From positions 248,001 through 312,000 of the forward strand of contig CP001623.1 in NCBI GenBank assembly GCA_000023185.1: a stretch of 64,000 nucleotides of DNA. Direction: 5' to 3'. Positions 27,591-35,791 of this stretch are shown in pieces (within the stretch, counting starts at the first letter, position 1; each line of letters starts with the position of its first letter). Position numbers and translations under genes: made by a program. This DNA is from Rhizobium leguminosarum bv. trifolii WSM1325 (lineage in GTDB: Bacteria > Pseudomonadota > Alphaproteobacteria > Rhizobiales > Rhizobiaceae). Below the pieces are notes generated by a model. That model was not told the origin of the DNA. It saw only the letters and a list, made by a program, of their open reading frames with translations, and searched no databases.

Positions 27591-28520
27591 ATGAAAAAGT
27601 TTATCCTGGGCACTGCGATGGCGCTCGTCATGTCGACGGTGGCTCACGCGGAAACTGTCGGCGTCTCGATGGCGAAATTCGACGACAATTTCCTGACGGT
27701 TCTGCGCAACGGCATGACCGATTATGCAAAGACACTGAGCGGTGTGACGCTGCAGGTCGAAGACGCACAGAACGACGTTTCCAAGCAGCAGAGCCAGATC
27801 CAGAATTTCATCGCCTCCAAGGTCGATGCAATCATCGTCAACCCTGTCGATACCGATGCGACCACGGCAATGTCGAAGCTCGCGGCCGATGCCGGCATCC
27901 CGCTGGTTTACGTCAACCGTCAGCCGGTCAACGTCGACACGCTGCCGGACAAGCAGGCCTTCGTCGCATCCAACGAGCAGGAATCCGGCACTCTGGAAAC
28001 CAAGGAAGTCTGCCGCATTCTCGGCGGCAAGGGCAAGGCCGTCGTCATCATGGGCGAGCTTTCCAACCAGGCTGCGCGCATGCGGACCCAGGACATCCAC
28101 GACGTCATCAAGACGGATGAATGCAAGGGCCTGGAGATCGTCGAAGAGCAGACGGCCAACTGGGACCGCACCCAGGGCGCCGACCTGATGACCAACTGGC
28201 TCTCGAGCGGCATCGAATTCGACGCCGTGATCGCCAACAACGACGAAATGGCGATCGGCGCCATTCAGGCGCTGAAGGCGGCCGGCAAGGATATGACCAA
28301 GGTCGTCGTCGGCGGCGTCGACGCCACGCAGGATGCGCTTGCCGCCATGCAGGCGGGCGATCTCGACGTCACGGTGTTCCAGGATGCCGCCGGCCAGGGC
28401 AAGGGCTCGCTCGATGCAGCGCTCAAGCTCGCCAAGGGCGAAAAGATCGAGAAGAAGGTCTACATTCCCTTCCAGCTCGTCACACCTGCCAACGTCAAGG
28501 ACTTCGTCACCAAGAACTGA
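27591..28520 (+). CDS. sugar/inositol-type periplasmic binding protein (MocB/RbsB family)
   Basis: The 309-residue protein has a signal peptide (KKFILGTAMALVMSTVAHA) and a type 1 periplasmic-binding fold with FDDNFLTVLRNGM, VDAIIVNPVDTDATTAMSKL and AVIANNDEMAIGAIQALKAA. Sequence style is nearest to inositol/rhizopine-binding proteins such as MocB. GGAGGAAG precedes the ATG and a hairpin follows the stop. No permease or ATPase gene accompanies it, so it is an orphan that must borrow a transporter or is a relic. Ligand is inferred only. Confidence 0.82.
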   Translation: MKKFILGTAMALVMSTVAHAETVGVSMAKFDDNFLTVLRNGMTDYAKTLSGVTLQVEDAQNDVSKQQSQIQNFIASKVDAIIVNPVDTDATTAMSKLAADAGIPLVYVNRQPVNVDTLPDKQAFVASNEQESGTLETKEVCRILGGKGKAVVIMGELSNQAARMRTQDIHDVIKTDECKGLEIVEEQTANWDRTQGADLMTNWLSSGIEFDAVIANNDEMAIGAIQALKAAGKDMTKVVVGGVDATQDALAAMQAGDLDVTVFQDAAGQGKGSLDAALKLAKGEKIEKKVYIPFQLVTPANVKDFVTKN

Positions 28521-28533
28521 GGCGAACGCTAAG

Positions 28534-28558
28534 AGGATGCGGGCTTTGTCCGCATCCT
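28534..28558 (+). terminator. hairpin after the binding-protein gene
   Basis: AGGATGCGG (28534-28542) pairs perfectly with CCGCATCCT (28550-28558) around a 7-base loop, 13 bases after the stop codon. There is no T run after it, so termination may be weak or the hairpin may protect the mRNA end. Confidence 0.6.
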
Positions 28559-28814
28559 ATGTTCGGGCGCTCGAAGTTCCACAATCCTCAAAGATGAAGG
28601 ACCCTTGAGCTCAGGCTGCTTGAGGATGGCGCTGTAAGCCTGGGTGACACCGACAGTCTCATCTATCATCCAGCCAGCATATCCCGGGCGCGCCAGTCGA
28701 TCAGGAAAGACGCACACTTGGTCGAAGGGGTCGGGGAAGACCTCCTCCGTCTCTCTGTCGGCCTTGAGGATGTTGGCGATCTGATCGGCGATCTGCGTCA
28801 GGCCCTTCAGGTCC

Positions 28815-29390
28815 TATGACGGAACTATAGCATCGCCATTCAAATATCTCAGCGAACAAAACGAACGCGCCTGCAATATCTCCAGCGCCGGCACAAGGTC
28901 AGTATCGTTGGTGACGAGCACCACCTGGTCGACGTCGCCGCTTAGGCGTCGTCGTAGAGGTCAAGCGCCAGATTCACATCCGACGGCTTTTCCTCGAGCT
29001 TCCAGACCTGGATCTTGTAGCAGTCGCGCGGCCAGCGCCTCGGATCGTCTGCGGGAACGATATGCTGGTTGGCCTTGGAGAGCGAATAATGGCCCATCAC
29101 GAAAGAGAGCCGACCGCCGCGATGCGTCGTCAAGGCATAGTGATCTGGGCCTGCGACGATACGGAATCCTCACCCTTCGCCGCACTTTCGATGATCTTTG
29201 TGGTGAGATATTTGATCGCGCAGTCCGGATGGAGCGTCATCGTTGCAGGCGTGGCGTCCGGCGTTGGCCGGTAAAGGATCGACGGCAGAATTTGTGTTCG
29301 AACAAGGTGAGAACGTCCCATTTAAAGGCGGTCTTGCGCAAGCAACCATAGTAGAGATTGTAGCCGCCGATATAGACGCGTGTTCGAACG
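28815..29390 (-). pseudogene. NYN-domain (LabA/DUF88-like) ribonuclease gene, multiply frameshifted
   Basis: Pieces in several reverse frames assemble into an NYN-domain protein: RVYIGGYNLYYGCLRKTAFK (first catalytic Asp replaced by Gly), then LHPDCAIKYLTTKIIESAAK, HYALTTHRGGRLSFVMGHYS, KIQVWKLEEKPSDVNLALDL and VVLVTNDTDLVPALEILQ, with the late Asp residues present. At least two or three frame breaks separate them and no start codon is found. A further open frame (28529-28813) follows on the same strand and may be a relic of the same or another gene. Confidence 0.8.
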
Positions 29391-29415
29391 CTGGCACTCC
29401 TTGCCCCTAAGACAT

Positions 29416-29442
29416 AAAAAAACCGGCTTGCGCCGGCTTTTT
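29416..29442. terminator. rho-independent terminator-like hairpin
   Basis: An A-run followed by CCGGC, a TTGC loop, GCCGG and then CTTTTT forms a short GC-rich hairpin with A/T tails on both sides, which could end transcription in either direction. It sits upstream of the decayed NYN gene and downstream of nothing recognisable on the plus strand. Confidence 0.6.
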
Positions 29443-29726
29443 CCCCCAACCGCCCGGAGCGCATGTCTCTCAGGATGCTGGGTTAGTTGTTAGCTCTCAA
29501 TTGGGTGGCCCTCTCGTCAACTTGCTAGCGGACGCCAATGGCGATCGCAGGGAAGGGACGCAAGGGTCGTCCACTCCTTCACCACCTAGGACCTGTACTC
29601 CATCGCACAAACTGCTAGAAAGAGCGCCCGCGGAAATTGGAGAAATCGTCCGCTACCGGAGGCGGACGGTAGCGGTGGAACTAGAAACCCGTTTGTTTTC
29701 CGGCCGCCAGAAGGAACCTCAAAGAA
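29443..29726. other. intergenic region before the small regulator
   Basis: No gene recognised. The stretch CGTCCGCTACCGGAGGCGGACGGTAGCGG near 29648 contains a short inverted repeat (CGCTACC / GGTAGCG) that could be an operator of the small helix-turn-helix protein encoded next. Confidence 0.35.
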
Positions 29727-29984
29727 ATGAATTTGGCCTCGAAGATTGCGAAATCCCCTGTTTTCCCATCCATTGGTGCACTGCTTGCAGAGGCTCGTCA
29801 GGCTCGCGGCTATTCTTTGGACGACCTCGCAGAAACCACTGGTCTGACTGTGGCCGAGGTGACAGCTCTTGAGAGCGACGAGGATTTTGACGCGTCAAGG
29901 ATCCGAAGGACCGCAGCCGCTCTAGGTGTTTTAGACAAGATTAGAAGCACGCGTCGCGCTGAAGTCGTTACGCAACTGCGATAA
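29727..29984 (+). CDS. small XRE-type helix-turn-helix regulator
   Basis: The 85-residue product contains a phage-repressor-like helix-turn-helix: IGALLAEARQARGYSLDDLA then ETTGLTVAEVTALESDED. It is nearly all DNA-binding domain. The ribosome site is weak. It has no obvious toxin partner next to it. Likely an orphan transcription regulator. Confidence 0.65.
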   Translation: MNLASKIAKSPVFPSIGALLAEARQARGYSLDDLAETTGLTVAEVTALESDEDFDASRIRRTAAALGVLDKIRSTRRAEVVTQLR

Positions 29985-30255
29985 GGGGTGCCTGCAGTAG
30001 CTCGCCGGGGTACGGCCGCTCTTAATGGGAAACCCTTGAACGCTCCTATAGCTTATAGGCCATCCAAGCTTCAGACTCAGCCGGGTTGGACGCTTCCGCC
30101 TACTCGGGTGGCGCGAATAAATTGGCTAGCGCCTGAAGTCATTCGTCCCACTCTGGCTCTGAAGAGACGCGTGCGCGCCAGCTTGCCGACCGCAATTGTG
30201 GAAACCAGCCACGCGATCATCGCAGCACGGTGATCAATGAGCGATCTAACCGAAA

Positions 30256-30474
30256 TTATTTTTCCACCAATCGCAACACTGGCGGCGCGCCATATGAGCT
30301 GAACGTCTTGAGGTCGACTTGAACCATCGGGCCACGCCGCGTGTGCATGGTGAGGGTGCTGATATCGACGTCAATGCCGGATTTGTGTACGTCGCGGATT
30401 GCGTCATTCATTTGTTGAAGCGCTGTACGGAGTCTTTCCTCAGCATGCTTCTGTCTCGTGAAGTAAGGTGTCAT
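30256..30474 (-). CDS. small hypothetical protein
   Basis: The 72-residue product is soluble and charged: RQKHAEERLRTALQQMNDAI, then IDVDISTLTMHTRRGPMVQV and a closing DLKTFSSYGAPPVLRLVEK. AGGT precedes the ATG by a few bases. The amphipathic start suggests a helix. Family not recognised; a small gene of a plasmid accessory region. Confidence 0.5.
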   Translation of the reverse strand: MTPYFTRQKHAEERLRTALQQMNDAIRDVHKSGIDVDISTLTMHTRRGPMVQVDLKTFSSYGAPPVLRLVEK

Positions 30475-30871
30475 GGTTGACCTGATTGTTTGCTGCTTGT
30501 GTCGCTTATGCGTTTATTCGGGATAGCGCTACATATAGATAGGCATTTCGGGCATACCATCGAGCATGCTCCTCTTTAGTCTAGGAATGGTGGCCGGTCG
30601 CCAAGTAACTGCTATGGCTTTCGGCCTTTTTGACTTTCGGATTATTCCGTCCAAAGGGCGGGAGGCGGGACGAAAATATGCCTCCCGATCGTTGGGAGAG
30701 CTCCGTTATCGCTCCAGCACCAGCGCATCCCATTTGGCATTGACAGTTCTTCGCTCTCGACATGGCCTTAAGCTTGTTGCGCCACATAGAACGCCATGCC
30801 GAAGTTTTTATTCGTCCAGTTGGCGCCATTTCAGATTCCACGATTGAAAGAAATATTGGCATCATGTCGTT
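30475..30871. other. intergenic region, no gene recognised
   Basis: Nearly 400 bases with only short overlapping frames on both strands and no recognisable domain. The left 70 bases are AT-rich and may hold the promoter of the reverse-strand gene at 30474. Confidence 0.35.
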
Positions 30872-31394
30872 ATGATAAGTGCAGTAAAGCTGGGTCTGGA
30901 CGGGCGCGCCATAGAACTGGTTGACGCTGCCCCCATTCTCTTCAAGGGCTTCGATCCGATCACCTGGATGCGGAGGGGCGAGCGGTCATCGACGCGGTCG
31001 AGGCGGCTGATGTGCTGGTTGCGGATCGCCGGTCTACCGGGCGTCGTATACAGGCGCCCTCAAGCATCTTTTCGATCTTGTCGACCACCGCGCACTTACC
31101 GGAAAGCGCGTCATTCTCGCTGCCACAGGCGGCACACCGTTGCACGGTTTGATGACTGAACATCAGCTGCGCCCGCTGTTCGGTTTCTTCAACGCCCTGA
31201 CGCTGCCGACGTCGATTTACGCCACCGAAACCGATTTTGCGGATTATGAGATCACCAGTGCAGTGGTTCGCGAGCGCATCGAGCGGGCCGTTTCAGAACT
31301 ACATTCGGTGAATGACGTCCTGTTGCATCTCAAGGTTCAGCGTCTCGATGATGAGTGCGTTGGGGTGAGCGTTGCCAAGGGGCTAGTCCGGTGA
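30872..31394 (+). pseudogene. NAD(P)H-dependent FMN reductase (SsuE/MsuE-like), frameshifted remnant
   Basis: Three plus-strand frames join into the flavodoxin-fold FMN reductase: LGLDGRAIELVDAAPILFKG, then VADRSTGRRIQAPSSIF-like sequence matching the SYTG(A)LKHLFDLVDHRALTGK block, then GGTPLHGLMTEHQLRPLFGF and ATETDFADYEITSAVVRERI. The N-terminal FMN-binding loop is missing and at least two frame breaks exist, so it is dead. Related reductases supply FMNH2 to sulfonate monooxygenases, none of which is nearby. Confidence 0.78.
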
Positions 31395-31737
31395 CGCGGG
31401 AGTCGGTATTTGCAAACGTAAGCAGCATTGGCTAAAACTCGCCGAGACATCATCGCAGATACAAGGCTTCTCATAGTGAAAAAAGTGCAGCGCAGCTTTG
31501 CCATCGAGTACAAATCAGGTGGGCGAAAACTCAATTCCAAGCCGAACTCCATCTGGGGAAACATGGATCTAAAATCCGTTGCTCAAGATCTGGAGGACGA
31601 GGCAATGCCGTTTATGTCATCAACTCCTCAGGCAATAAGCAGCGAGATGCTTGTATCTGGAGAAGAACAGGCCCGGCCGTTATTGACAGTGCCGATTGAG
31701 CACGAGACAAATGCATCGGCTTTACAGGAGACCACAA

Positions 31738-32138
31738 TGGCCGACGAAAACGCTACGATGAACAATGCTGACACGCCGGCCGCCACGGCGCCCGATGTGC
31801 CGAAAAAAATCCGCAAACCTCGCGCCAAGAAGGTGGTGCCTGAAACCGCCTCAGCCGCCGTTTCTCTGGAACCGGCTGCGGCTTCGAATGCTACCCCCGG
31901 AAAGCAGAAGAGAGGACGCAAAGCAAAGTCTGACGAAGGTGCGACAAGCGCCAGACGTGCGCCTGTCAATCGTGCTCCGAGGGCGGTGCAGGCAGCGGCT
32001 GCATCGGCGGTGGCTGCAGTTGATGAGATCGCGGATCTTCTGCAACTCGAAGAGGAAAACCAGAGACTGCGAAAGCTGCTGGCGGAAAAGCTCCGTGCAG
32101 AAAATGCCGATCTGCGAAAGCGCCTCAACCTCGGTTGA
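31738..32138 (+). CDS. SyrB-like symbiosis regulator
   Basis: The C-terminus LEEENQRLRKLLAEKLRAEN followed by ADLRKRLNLG is the leucine-zipper tail that I recognise from Sinorhizobium meliloti SyrB, a repressor-type regulator that lowers syrM and exopolysaccharide expression. The front is Ala/Lys/Arg-rich (KKIRKPRAKKVVPE, KQKRGRKAKSDEG), suited to nucleic-acid binding. ATG 31738 has AGGAG upstream. The frame is open further up to 31428 (TTG) and reads protein-like sequence (IVKKVQRSFAIEYKSGGRKL), so a longer fused form or a separate short gene in the same frame is possible. Confidence 0.72.
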
Positions 32139-32266
32139 TCGGCAGCAGACGGTCAAGCGCTGGCCGCATTCTCATGCTTATTGAAGTGGATTTTGGCGGC
32201 GGTTCGTTCTGCCTCCAGCGTTTCGCTCGCTGTTTGCATGCGCAGTAGAATCCGAGGTCGACTACA

Positions 32267-32824
32267 ATGGCGTCTCCATGGAAACTTCTTGCCCGGCTGG
32301 TGTCCCCGAAACGGAAGCAGAGGCAAGAATACGGCTCGACCGATGAAGTGAAGCCTGACGTCATGGCCATCGCTCAGCCGATTGAACCAGCAGCCAAAAA
32401 CGAGCTTGGCGCCACAGACCGTCCAGCGGACGAAAGGCCACTCCTTGACAGTCGTTCCACGGCGGCGTCAGTCGACCCGGATCATGCCGACAAAGCGGGC
32501 AGCACTGTTGACGATCACGCAGATATCGAAGCCGCAAAGTCGGCGGAAGCGGCTGATCCGGCTTTGCCCGATGTGGCCAATACAGCCGCGCGTGCCGCAC
32601 CGAAGATCTTTCGAGTTGGCGGGGGTCAAACGCTAAAGCGCAGCATGCGGCGCACGAAAGTGGAAGAGATCGCGGTTGTTCTTGCACCGTCTCGAGGCGC
32701 CGCCGCTTCTGACGATGCAATCAATCTCGATGAAGAAATCCGGCTTCTCCGGGATCAGCTGGCGCGCAAGCTTCAGATACAGAATACACAATTAAAGAGG
32801 ATGCTGCAGCGGTTTGAGCGCTGA
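32267..32824 (+). CDS. SyrB-like protein with C-terminal coiled coil
   Basis: This 185-residue protein begins MASPWKLLARLVSPKRKQRQ, has a low-complexity middle and a basic block (GGGQTLKRSMRRTKVEEIAV), and ends with INLDEEIRLLRDQLARKLQI and QNTQLKRMLQRFER, the same kind of coil as the SyrB-like gene 130 bases upstream. GAGG precedes the ATG. The pair probably arose by duplication of a regulator family common on rhizobial plasmids; heterodimers through the coil are conceivable. Confidence 0.65.
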   Translation: MASPWKLLARLVSPKRKQRQEYGSTDEVKPDVMAIAQPIEPAAKNELGATDRPADERPLLDSRSTAASVDPDHADKAGSTVDDHADIEAAKSAEAADPALPDVANTAARAAPKIFRVGGGQTLKRSMRRTKVEEIAVVLAPSRGAAASDDAINLDEEIRLLRDQLARKLQIQNTQLKRMLQRFER

Positions 32825-32941
32825 AGCGTCCAGTCACGGACAGCCCGCTCCGGTTCCGTCACCAGCCTCGGGGGCGGTCGCACGCGCGCCTGAAATCAGC
32901 CGGGATGCCAATCGGCTGCTGTGTTACAGGAGGATTGAACA

Positions 32942-33058
32942 ATGTCAGGCTCTCCATTGACGCGAGTAACGGTTGCGTGTGTATCTCCGTTCGCCGTTGA
33001 CACCCTGCCGAAAGCTGTGAACAGATCGCGGTTCCTCAGCAACTCGGAGGGAACCTGA
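32942..33058 (+). CDS. very small ORF with a strong ribosome-binding site
   Basis: AGGAGG at 32930-32935 stands at good spacing before ATG 32942; the frame encodes 38 residues (MSGSPLTRVTVACVSPFAVD, then TLPKAVNRSRFLSNSEGT). It converges on fdxB. No family is recognised. The clean Shine-Dalgarno is the main support; it may be a small protein or a leader peptide. Confidence 0.4.
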   Translation: MSGSPLTRVTVACVSPFAVDTLPKAVNRSRFLSNSEGT

Positions 33059-33172
33059 TCTGGAATGGAATAGCTTCGCGCTGTGTCTTCTCCGCCTGCA
33101 ACCCCTCACTGCCCGCTAGGCGCTTTCAAAACGCGAGCGAACGGGTGCCAAAACACAAGCTGTTTAGGTTCT

Positions 33173-33604
33173 TCAGTCGGATGACGTGATATGGCTCTGA
33201 CAGTTCTTGGGGCAGACGCGGGCGCATGCGCCGCAGCCGATACAACGGCCCGGATGATCGACAATCATCAGCAATCGCTCCACCTCATCGTCTGCGCCAT
33301 CCCCGGCGTCTACAATATCGCCGGAGTCGGTGATGCCGCCAAGGTGCATGACGTCACGCGAGCAGACTTTGAAACAGCGGCCGCAGCCAATGCAGCTTGC
33401 GTTTATCCGGCTCAAATATTCGGGTAACCACCTAGACCCGTCGCGGCTTACGAATGAAACCACCATCGTGTTCTCCGATGCAGTGAGTTCTGCTCCGGCA
33501 ACGCCGGATATGGCGTTGCTCTTGAGAGTCGTTTCGGAAACGTTGGGATCGACGGTGCGACACGGATGCTTTTCCTGTAAACAGGTCTCATTGAGCGTTG
33601 CCAT
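33173..33604 (-). CDS. fdxB: nif-specific ferredoxin III
   Basis: Two [4Fe-4S] motifs, CIGCGRCFKVC and CIGCGACARVCPKNC, flank an acidic linker (GDIVDAGDGADDEVERLLMI), the pattern of FdxB ferredoxins linked to nitrogenase. SRDGSRWLPEYLSRI before the first motif is also typical. About 45 residues at the N-terminus extend beyond the usual length of about 100. AAGGAGG stands at good spacing before ATG 33604. A sigma-54 promoter and NifA site lie upstream. It supplies low-potential electrons to nitrogen fixation or cofactor assembly. Confidence 0.9.
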   Translation of the reverse strand: MATLNETCLQEKHPCRTVDPNVSETTLKSNAISGVAGAELTASENTMVVSFVSRDGSRWLPEYLSRINASCIGCGRCFKVCSRDVMHLGGITDSGDIVDAGDGADDEVERLLMIVDHPGRCIGCGACARVCPKNCQSHITSSD

Positions 33605-33684
33605 GGTACCTCCTTCAGCCGTTTGAGCTTTTTCTGAACTGATGCTCCAGCGACAAGAGCTGTCGTCCTTGCGTGAGAAGAATT

Positions 33685-33700
33685 CTCAATCGTCGTGCCA
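33685..33700 (-). promoter_or_regulatory. sigma-54 promoter of fdxB
   Basis: Read on the minus strand, TGGCACGACGATTGAG matches the -24/-12 consensus (TGGCAC, 5 bases, TTGCW) except for the final C. It lies about 80 bases before the fdxB start codon. The same TGGCACGACG core occurs in the nifH promoter in this window. Confidence 0.8.
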
Positions 33701-33838
33701 AGTCGCCCAAAAATGGCTGCGAAGTCCAACACGCTGCTATTTCATCTGCTTAGACGCCAAAAAATAAGAGACTAAAAAAGAAACCAAGTGGCTGACGCCG
33801 CGGGATGTCGTGACAATTTTGTATACTGTGTCTTATGG

Positions 33839-33854
33839 ATGTCGTTGCGTACAC
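33839..33854 (-). promoter_or_regulatory. NifA upstream activator sequence for fdxB
   Basis: TGT, ten bases, ACA (TGTCGTTGCGTACACA) is the NifA-binding pattern, placed about 140 bases upstream of the sigma-54 promoter. The outer IS66 element is inserted only 60 bases further upstream, leaving this site intact. Confidence 0.7.
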
Positions 33855-33994
33855 AATCTGCCTCGTTGAGGGCGGAACAAAAAACACGTCCAAGACGACC
33901 ACCAGCCTCTTGAGTGTAAGCGCGATTTTCCATGCACATTGACGTAGGCGGTATCTCTGAACCAGCCCCTTTCGCGAAGCGATATCCGGGTCTG

Positions 33995-35584
33995 TCAGGC
34001 AGCGGAGGCTTTGGAGAAGTTGAACGGCAGCAGGTCGCCGATGTCGGCTGCTTCTTCGCGCTGAGGCAACTCAGCAAGCACGTGGCGTAGCCAGGTGAGT
34101 GGGTCGACGCCACAGGCGCGGCAGGTCAGCATCAGACTGTAGATCACGGCGCTGGCCCTGGCTCCGTCAGCGGTATCGCTGAACAGCCACGATTTTCTTC
34201 CGGTCGCAAAAACTCTGATGTCGCGTTCCAGAATGTTGTTATCGATCGGGATCCTGCCGTCGCTGATGTAGCGCGTCAGGTAATCCCATTGGTTCAGGGT
34301 GTAGGACACGGCATCGCCTAGCTTGGTATCCGGCACGACCTTCGGCGCGATATTGTCGAGCCACGTCTTTAGGGCGATGAGGACAGGCAAGCTGTGCTGT
34401 TGCCGGAAACGACGACTGCAATCGGCCTGCGTTTCACCGGCGTCGGGCGTTTGGTCTCTTGCCTGCTTTTCGATACGGTAGAGCTGCTCGAAGAACCGGA
34501 GCGCCTGTTCCGGCGGTCCGCCTCCATTCTTCCGGGTTTTGAGAGCCTCGACGAAGCGCCGCCGGGAATGGGCCATGCATCCGACATGGGTTGCGCCATG
34601 CAATGTGCGCCATGCGGTGTATCCATCGGTCACCAATATGCCGCTATAGTTACCGAGAAAGGTCTGCGGGTGGACCTGGCCGCGGCCCTGTTGATAGTCG
34701 AGAAGCACGATTGGCTCCTCACTATCGTCGCTGCTGCGATACGCCCACATGTAAGATGTGCTGGTGGCTTCCTTGTCTTTTTCCTTCAAGACCTGAACTG
34801 TCGTCTCGTCACCATGAATGAGAGGCTGCGACTGAAGCCGCAATCTCAGCGCATCGTAGATGCGATGCAAATGCCTCTCGCTCGAACCGATCACCCAGTG
34901 CGCGAGAGCACCTCGGCTGATCGGTACGCCGGCCCGTTCGAACGTTTGCGCCACGCGGTAGAGCGGCGTGCCGTCGACATATTTGTGGACGAGTGCGAAG
35001 GCCAGCGTGGAGGCGGTGGCGATGCTGCCCGGCAATGGTTGCGGCGGCATCGGTGCGATCACGACAGGTGTGTTGATGCCGGTGCGGTCGCAATGGCGGC
35101 AGGCGTATTTGAACCGCACATTCTGCAGAACCTTAGCCTTGACCTCGATATGAAGCTGCTCGGTAATGGCCTCGCCCATGCGATGCATTTGACTGTCGCA
35201 GCAAGGGCAAACTTTCCGATCGTCGGGAAGGTCGTATTCGACACGCTCGCGGGGCAGGTCTTCTGGCAGAGGTCTGCGGCCCCGCTTTTTACCCGCGGCA
35301 CTTTCGACTGCAGGCAGGCCTGTATCCGGGAGATCGGCGACGTCGTCGCCATGATCAGGATCATCCTCGTCTGCGGCCTCTTCGGCTTCGTTGAAGAGGC
35401 GATCGACGTGCTTTTCGCTGCGGGGTGCAAACCGATGCAGCCTTGCGAGTGCCAGTTCCTCTTCCAGCTTGACGACCCGCCGTGACAGCGCTTCCTTCTC
35501 GGCTTTGAGCGCAGCGATTTCGGCAGCACTTGCCGCCAACTGCGCCATCAGCTCTGCAACATCAGGTTCGCCGGTTCGGGTCAT
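33995..35584 (-). CDS. tnpC: IS66 transposase TnpC (outer element)
   Basis: The 529-residue protein has an N-terminal coiled coil (AASAAEIAALKAEKEALSRR), a zinc-binding CPCCDSQM region and a DDE domain (HGDETTVQVL, VTDGYTAWRTL, DNNILERDIRVFATGRKSWL). It differs clearly from the TnpC of the other two IS66 copies in this window, so these are distinct elements and not recent duplicates. Its partner tnpB is split, so movement would need help from elsewhere. Confidence 0.92.
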   Translation of the reverse strand: MTRTGEPDVAELMAQLAASAAEIAALKAEKEALSRRVVKLEEELALARLHRFAPRSEKHVDRLFNEAEEAADEDDPDHGDDVADLPDTGLPAVESAAGKKRGRRPLPEDLPRERVEYDLPDDRKVCPCCDSQMHRMGEAITEQLHIEVKAKVLQNVRFKYACRHCDRTGINTPVVIAPMPPQPLPGSIATASTLAFALVHKYVDGTPLYRVAQTFERAGVPISRGALAHWVIGSSERHLHRIYDALRLRLQSQPLIHGDETTVQVLKEKDKEATSTSYMWAYRSSDDSEEPIVLLDYQQGRGQVHPQTFLGNYSGILVTDGYTAWRTLHGATHVGCMAHSRRRFVEALKTRKNGGGPPEQALRFFEQLYRIEKQARDQTPDAGETQADCSRRFRQQHSLPVLIALKTWLDNIAPKVVPDTKLGDAVSYTLNQWDYLTRYISDGRIPIDNNILERDIRVFATGRKSWLFSDTADGARASAVIYSLMLTCRACGVDPLTWLRHVLAELPQREEAADIGDLLPFNFSKASAA

Positions 35585-35791
35585 CCCAGTTTTGAATCTG
35601 AACCGCGTCGCCGCGTCAACAGATCAACACGCCACCTCAGCCAGCGATCTGATATTGCCGCACGGGATGGCGGATCATCGCATCGATATCGATCCCGTCG
35701 AGAATCCAGTGCAGTTGCTCGGTCGTCAGTATAACCACCGGCACCTCTCGGCGCGGCCATCGGAACGTATGCATCCGGTGAAGGCCGCAGG

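Noticed and set aside
34394..35485. 363-codon plus-strand open frame
   Set aside because: Antisense to the outer IS66 tnpC, which has clear transposase motifs; the plus-strand frame has none.
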